Below are positions 6,790 to 9,303 of a DNA stretch of 9,303 nt, piece after piece; position 1 is the stretch's first letter, and the number at the start of each line of letters is the position of its first letter. The notes beneath the pieces were generated by a model that saw only the letters and a program-made list of their open reading frames with translations, was not told the origin of the DNA and made no database searches. Where the stretch lies: the NCBI GenBank assembly GCA_903927495.1, contig CAIYNH010000703.1, forward strand, positions 1 through 9,303, given 5' to 3'. Position numbers and translations under genes: made by a program. This DNA comes from an uncultured beta proteobacterium. GTDB lineage: Bacteria > Pseudomonadota > Gammaproteobacteria > Burkholderiales > Burkholderiaceae_C.

Positions 6790-7800
6790 TCAGCGAACTG
6801 CGCGTTGTTTGATGGCTTCCTGTATGGCTTGGACTGATCTGTCCACAATGAGCTGAATTCCAATCTGCCCCAACTCAGCCGTGGCTTTTCTTGGGTCGCC
6901 ATACACACCATCGGCGGGGCTGGTTGTTGCTCCCTGAACTAACAAGTGGGTACGAACCAGAGATTGATCGACGGCCAATGTCAACGAGGTGTCAGACAGC
7001 CCCGCATGGGTGCCAATTTGCGCATCGGAAAAACCCTTGTTTCTTAAAATTTGAGTGTACGGCATCTGCGCCGCTTCGTAGAAAGCAGTCAGTCCATAGG
7101 CTCGGAATTTGCTGTCACCTTGCCACGCTTGATTGATCCTGGCGGCGGCCCTTGCTTCGCTTTTTTGGTAACCCCCGTGGTCGCCAAGAAAAAAAACATC
7201 GTGGAAACCATGCTGTTTGAAGCTCTTTGCAGTGGCTTCAAGCAGACTTTCAAAGACAGTCTCGGGGATAGACAAGGTACCGCTAAAGCGCATATGTGCC
7301 GCCGGTGGAAATATCGCCCCTTCAGGAACATAGGCAAGTACCGGCGCCACTATTGCGTTGCCCAAGCGTTGGGCAATTTTTTCTGCCAAAAATTTGACTC
7401 GCACATTGTGCTTGCCAATGGCGATGTGCGGCCCGTTTTGCTCGGTGCCGCCGATCGGGATGAGAACGGTTGTAGTGCCGGTTGCAATCTTTTCGCGTAA
7501 TTCAAAGGATGTCAGTTCTTCAAGCAACACTTTGCCTGGCGCAGGCTCAGCGGCCAATGCCGCCGGGCAGTAAGCCAGGGCAAGCCAGCTGAAGAATGCG
7601 GAAATAGCCAATGTGGCGTTTTTGCTGGTGCGGGCGAGTTGCCGTTCGTGCGGCATTGAGCCCAGTGGGGTGAGCCACTTCAGCAATGGGAAACGTAGCC
7701 ATTGGCCGACCCGGAATGTCGGGAATAGGCTATTGGCAACTACTGCCTTCTTCATTGCTCGGTAGCCGATTTGAATTGACCCGGTGGGTTTCATTGTCAT
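6790..7800 (-). CDS. exported creatininase-family protein with variant metal site
   Basis: A creatininase/MftE-type amidohydrolase homologue, 336 residues if started at the first ATG. The family core runs from about 90 to 330. The first metal motif reads EQNGPH at 120-125 followed by GKHN at 129-132; the usual family pattern is EQHGPH followed by a GTDT-like segment. The second reads GDHGG at 206-210, where NGHGG is usual. Two canonical ligand positions are thus changed (His to Asn, Asp to His), though the new His could itself bind metal. Classical family members hydrolyse creatinine or related cyclic amides in the cytoplasm, but this one carries an export signal: a hydrophobic run at about 62-83 ending in an ALA-AEP cleavage-like site. 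The first 48 residues do not resemble a signal peptide. Met49 (codon 7654-7656) would give a textbook one, but neither start has a clear Shine-Dalgarno. It sits 28 bases after lysE-like and 31 before the propeller gene. The substrate is unknown. Confidence 0.85.
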   Translation of the reverse strand: MTMKPTGSIQIGYRAMKKAVVANSLFPTFRVGQWLRFPLLKWLTPLGSMPHERQLARTSKNATLAISAFFSWLALAYCPAALAAEPAPGKVLLEELTSFELREKIATGTTTVLIPIGGTEQNGPHIAIGKHNVRVKFLAEKIAQRLGNAIVAPVLAYVPEGAIFPPAAHMRFSGTLSIPETVFESLLEATAKSFKQHGFHDVFFLGDHGGYQKSEARAAARINQAWQGDSKFRAYGLTAFYEAAQMPYTQILRNKGFSDAQIGTHAGLSDTSLTLAVDQSLVRTHLLVQGATTSPADGVYGDPRKATAELGQIGIQLIVDRSVQAIQEAIKQRAVR

Positions 7801-7828
7801 GGTTTGGATGATGCAAGTGGTTTTGAAG

Positions 7829-8461
7829 CTATTGGCTCACGAGCAATTTCAGCCCGAGCCCGACAAATACAGTTCCGGCAATTCGGTCAAGCCACAAACC
7901 GGCGTTGTCGTTTCGGTTTAACCATCGACCCACATGGCCGGCAAAATACCCGAGCAGACCAAACAATAGCGATGCCTGAAGCGTGAATATCGTGCCCAGT
8001 TGAAGAATCTGCCAGGGTGCATCACCTCGCTCATGGGCGACAAACTGAGGTAAAAAAGCAAGAAAAAACATGACCACCTTGGGGTTGATGGCATTCGCAA
8101 ACAGTCCTTTGGCAAACAATTGCCAGGCATTGGTTGCCAAGCCGTCGCCCCTTGGGGTGTTCACTCCGCCCTTGCTGCGCAGCGCCTGCCAGCCCAAATA
8201 GATCAGATAGATGCCCCCTGAGAATTTGAGGACCATGAAGGCCACGGGAGAAGCGGCAATTAGGGCGCTAATGCCCAGCGCCGCCAGGAACGTGTGACTC
8301 AGACAGCCAATGCCACAGCCCAGACCAAACGCCATGCCCAAACGGCGACCTTTTGCGGCACCGATCGACAAAACCAGCAAGTTGTCAGGCCCGGGCGAAA
8401 GCGTAATCAGCAACGATGCGCTGAGAAAACCCAAAAACTGTTCAGGTGCAAGCAAGGTCAT
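7829..8461 (-). CDS. LysE/RhtB-family amino-acid exporter (translocator)
   Basis: A 210-residue inner-membrane protein of the usual length for the RhtB branch of the LysE family. These proteins export amino acids or derivatives such as homoserine, threonine, lysine or leucine using the proton gradient. The N-terminal signature SPGPDNLLV is at 22-30 and the conserved NPKVVMFFLAFLPQF segment at 126-140. About six hydrophobic segments are visible, near 8-30, 38-64, 70-92, 114-139, 151-173 and 190-208. The ATG at 8459-8461 gives a family-typical N-terminus, although the Shine-Dalgarno is weak. It starts 45 bases after the MetE-like stop and ends 28 bases before the creatininase start, so co-transcription is likely. 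Specificity cannot be read from sequence. The methionine-synthase-like neighbour makes a methionine- or homoserine-related substrate a reasonable but untested guess. Confidence 0.92.
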   Translation of the reverse strand: MTLLAPEQFLGFLSASLLITLSPGPDNLLVLSIGAAKGRRLGMAFGLGCGIGCLSHTFLAALGISALIAASPVAFMVLKFSGGIYLIYLGWQALRSKGGVNTPRGDGLATNAWQLFAKGLFANAINPKVVMFFLAFLPQFVAHERGDAPWQILQLGTIFTLQASLLFGLLGYFAGHVGRWLNRNDNAGLWLDRIAGTVFVGLGLKLLVSQ

Positions 8462-8506
8462 CGGGCAGCAACGGCAACTTATTCAGAAAACCGCAGTTTT
8501 GCATCA

Positions 8507-9303
8507 CTATTCGCCCCACACTTCCCGCGCTGTCTCTATCACCAACTGCAATTTGTCGCGTTGGGCTTGCACGGCAATGTCGTTACCGTGAACGGTGCTG
8601 CTGAAACCGCACTGTGGCGACAGCGCCAATTGCTCCAGCGGCGCGTAGCGGGCGGCTTCGTCAATGCGGCGCTTCAGATCATCTTTGGATTCGAGCGCAC
8701 CAAACTTGGTGGTCACCAGGCCCAGCACCACGGTCTTGCCTTTGGGCAGGTAACGCAGCGGCTTGAAATCGCCACTTCGGTCGTCGTCGTACTCCATGAA
8801 GTAGGCATCCAGGTTCATCTCTTTCAGCAAGGCTTCGGCCACCGGCTCATAGTTGCCCGAGGCAGCGTGGGTGCTTTTGAAGTTGCCACGGCACAGATGC
8901 ATGGCCAGCAACATGCCCGGCGGCTTTTGGGCCACCACCAGATTGATAAATTTGGCGTAGCGGTGCGGCAGTTCATTGGGGTCGTCGCCGCGCATGCGGG
9001 CTGCCTCGCGCATTTTTTCATCACACAAGTAGGCCAAGTTGGTGTCGTCCATTTGCACATAGGTGCAGCCAGCGGCAGCCAGCGAGCGCAACTCGTCGCC
9101 ATAGGCGTTGGCCACGTCCTGGTAAAAATCCGGGTCCAACTCTGGGTAATGCTGGGCACTGATGCCGGCGCGGCCACCCCGAAAGTGCAACATGGTGGGC
9201 GAGGGAATAGTGACCTTGGGTGTGTTGCCTGCCGACACCTGGCTTTTCAGGTACTGAAAATCGGCCAACTGAATATCTTTGACGTGACGCACCTTGTCAA
9301 TTA
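8507..9303 (-). CDS. MetE-like zinc methyltransferase (cobalamin-independent methionine synthase II family), 5' end cut
   Basis: C-terminal part of a short MetE-type protein; 264 codons are visible and the frame stays open to the window edge. A GTG at 9290-9292 should not be read as the start, because IDK precedes it in frame and the family extends roughly 100 residues further upstream. The core catalytic barrel is present. Numbered from that GTG, the expected zinc ligands are H132 and C134 (MHLCRGNF), E167 (FMEYDDD) and C228 (SPQCGF), so the thiol-activating site looks intact. The motifs TMLHFRGGR and MDDTNLAYLCD resemble the YxjG/YxjH type of Bacillus rather than full-length MetE. The likely reaction is methyl transfer to homocysteine or a similar thiol, in the cytoplasm. 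The donor is uncertain: methyl-folate, methylcobalamin or another donor as in the short folate-independent methionine synthases. The gene ends in a double stop, TAG TGA, 45 bases before the exporter. Confidence 0.9.
   Translation of the reverse strand, partial: IDKVRHVKDIQLADFQYLKSQVSAGNTPKVTIPSPTMLHFRGGRAGISAQHYPELDPDFYQDVANAYGDELRSLAAAGCTYVQMDDTNLAYLCDEKMREAARMRGDDPNELPHRYAKFINLVVAQKPPGMLLAMHLCRGNFKSTHAASGNYEPVAEALLKEMNLDAYFMEYDDDRSGDFKPLRYLPKGKTVVLGLVTTKFGALESKDDLKRRIDEAARYAPLEQLALSPQCGFSSTVHGNDIAVQAQRDKLQLVIETAREVWGE

Noticed and set aside
6759..6911. N-terminal extension of the propeller gene up to 6911
   Set aside because: It overlaps the end of the creatininase gene for most of its length, and would place about 50 residues in front of a complete signal peptide.

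Overview
The window reads as a chromosomal segment of a moderate-GC proteobacterium, most likely a betaproteobacterium of the Burkholderiales (a Rhodoferax- or Polaromonas-like member of the Comamonadaceae would fit). This rests on protein style only: an RhtB-type exporter, a short MetE-like methyltransferase, an exported creatininase homologue and PAS-rich hybrid kinases. There is no 16S or other marker, so the taxonomy is an inference. No mobile element, tRNA, rRNA or CRISPR array was seen.

All well-supported genes lie on the minus strand, so transcription runs from right to left. They form two groups. The right-hand group (9303 down to 5502) holds a MetE-type zinc methyltransferase cut by the window edge, a LysE/RhtB-family exporter, an exported creatininase-family protein and an exported seven-bladed YVTN/YncE-type beta-propeller. 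The gaps between them are 45, 28 and 31 bases, so they could be one operon whose promoter lies outside the window. Two consecutive products carry Sec-type signal peptides and a third is an inner-membrane exporter. This gives the cluster a cell-envelope or metabolite-export flavour, but its substrate cannot be read from the sequence.

A 230-base intergenic region (5272-5501) separates the groups. It holds two candidate sigma70 promoters facing the kinase genes, a 20-base near-palindrome near the predicted start site of the downstream one, and an A/T-only inverted repeat.

The left-hand group (5271 down to 68) is a two-gene signalling module. The first gene is a 1335-residue hybrid sensor kinase: TM, extracytoplasmic Cache-like sensor, TM, four PAS domains, HisKA, HATPase, receiver and a helical tail. 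It starts at a TTG behind a strong Shine-Dalgarno. Its stop overlaps the start of a 399-residue receiver-kinase protein (REC, HisKA, HATPase) as ATGA, with GGAGG eight bases upstream, so the two are probably translationally coupled. The second kinase has an unusual H-box, HELRIP instead of HELRTP or HELRNP, which predicts loss of phosphatase activity. No DNA-binding or enzymatic output regulator is present, so the final target of the relay lies elsewhere.

The most promising material for something undescribed is the exported creatininase and propeller pair, because the creatininase homologue has substitutions at two canonical metal-ligand positions, and the two-kinase cascade with its likely phosphatase-dead second member.
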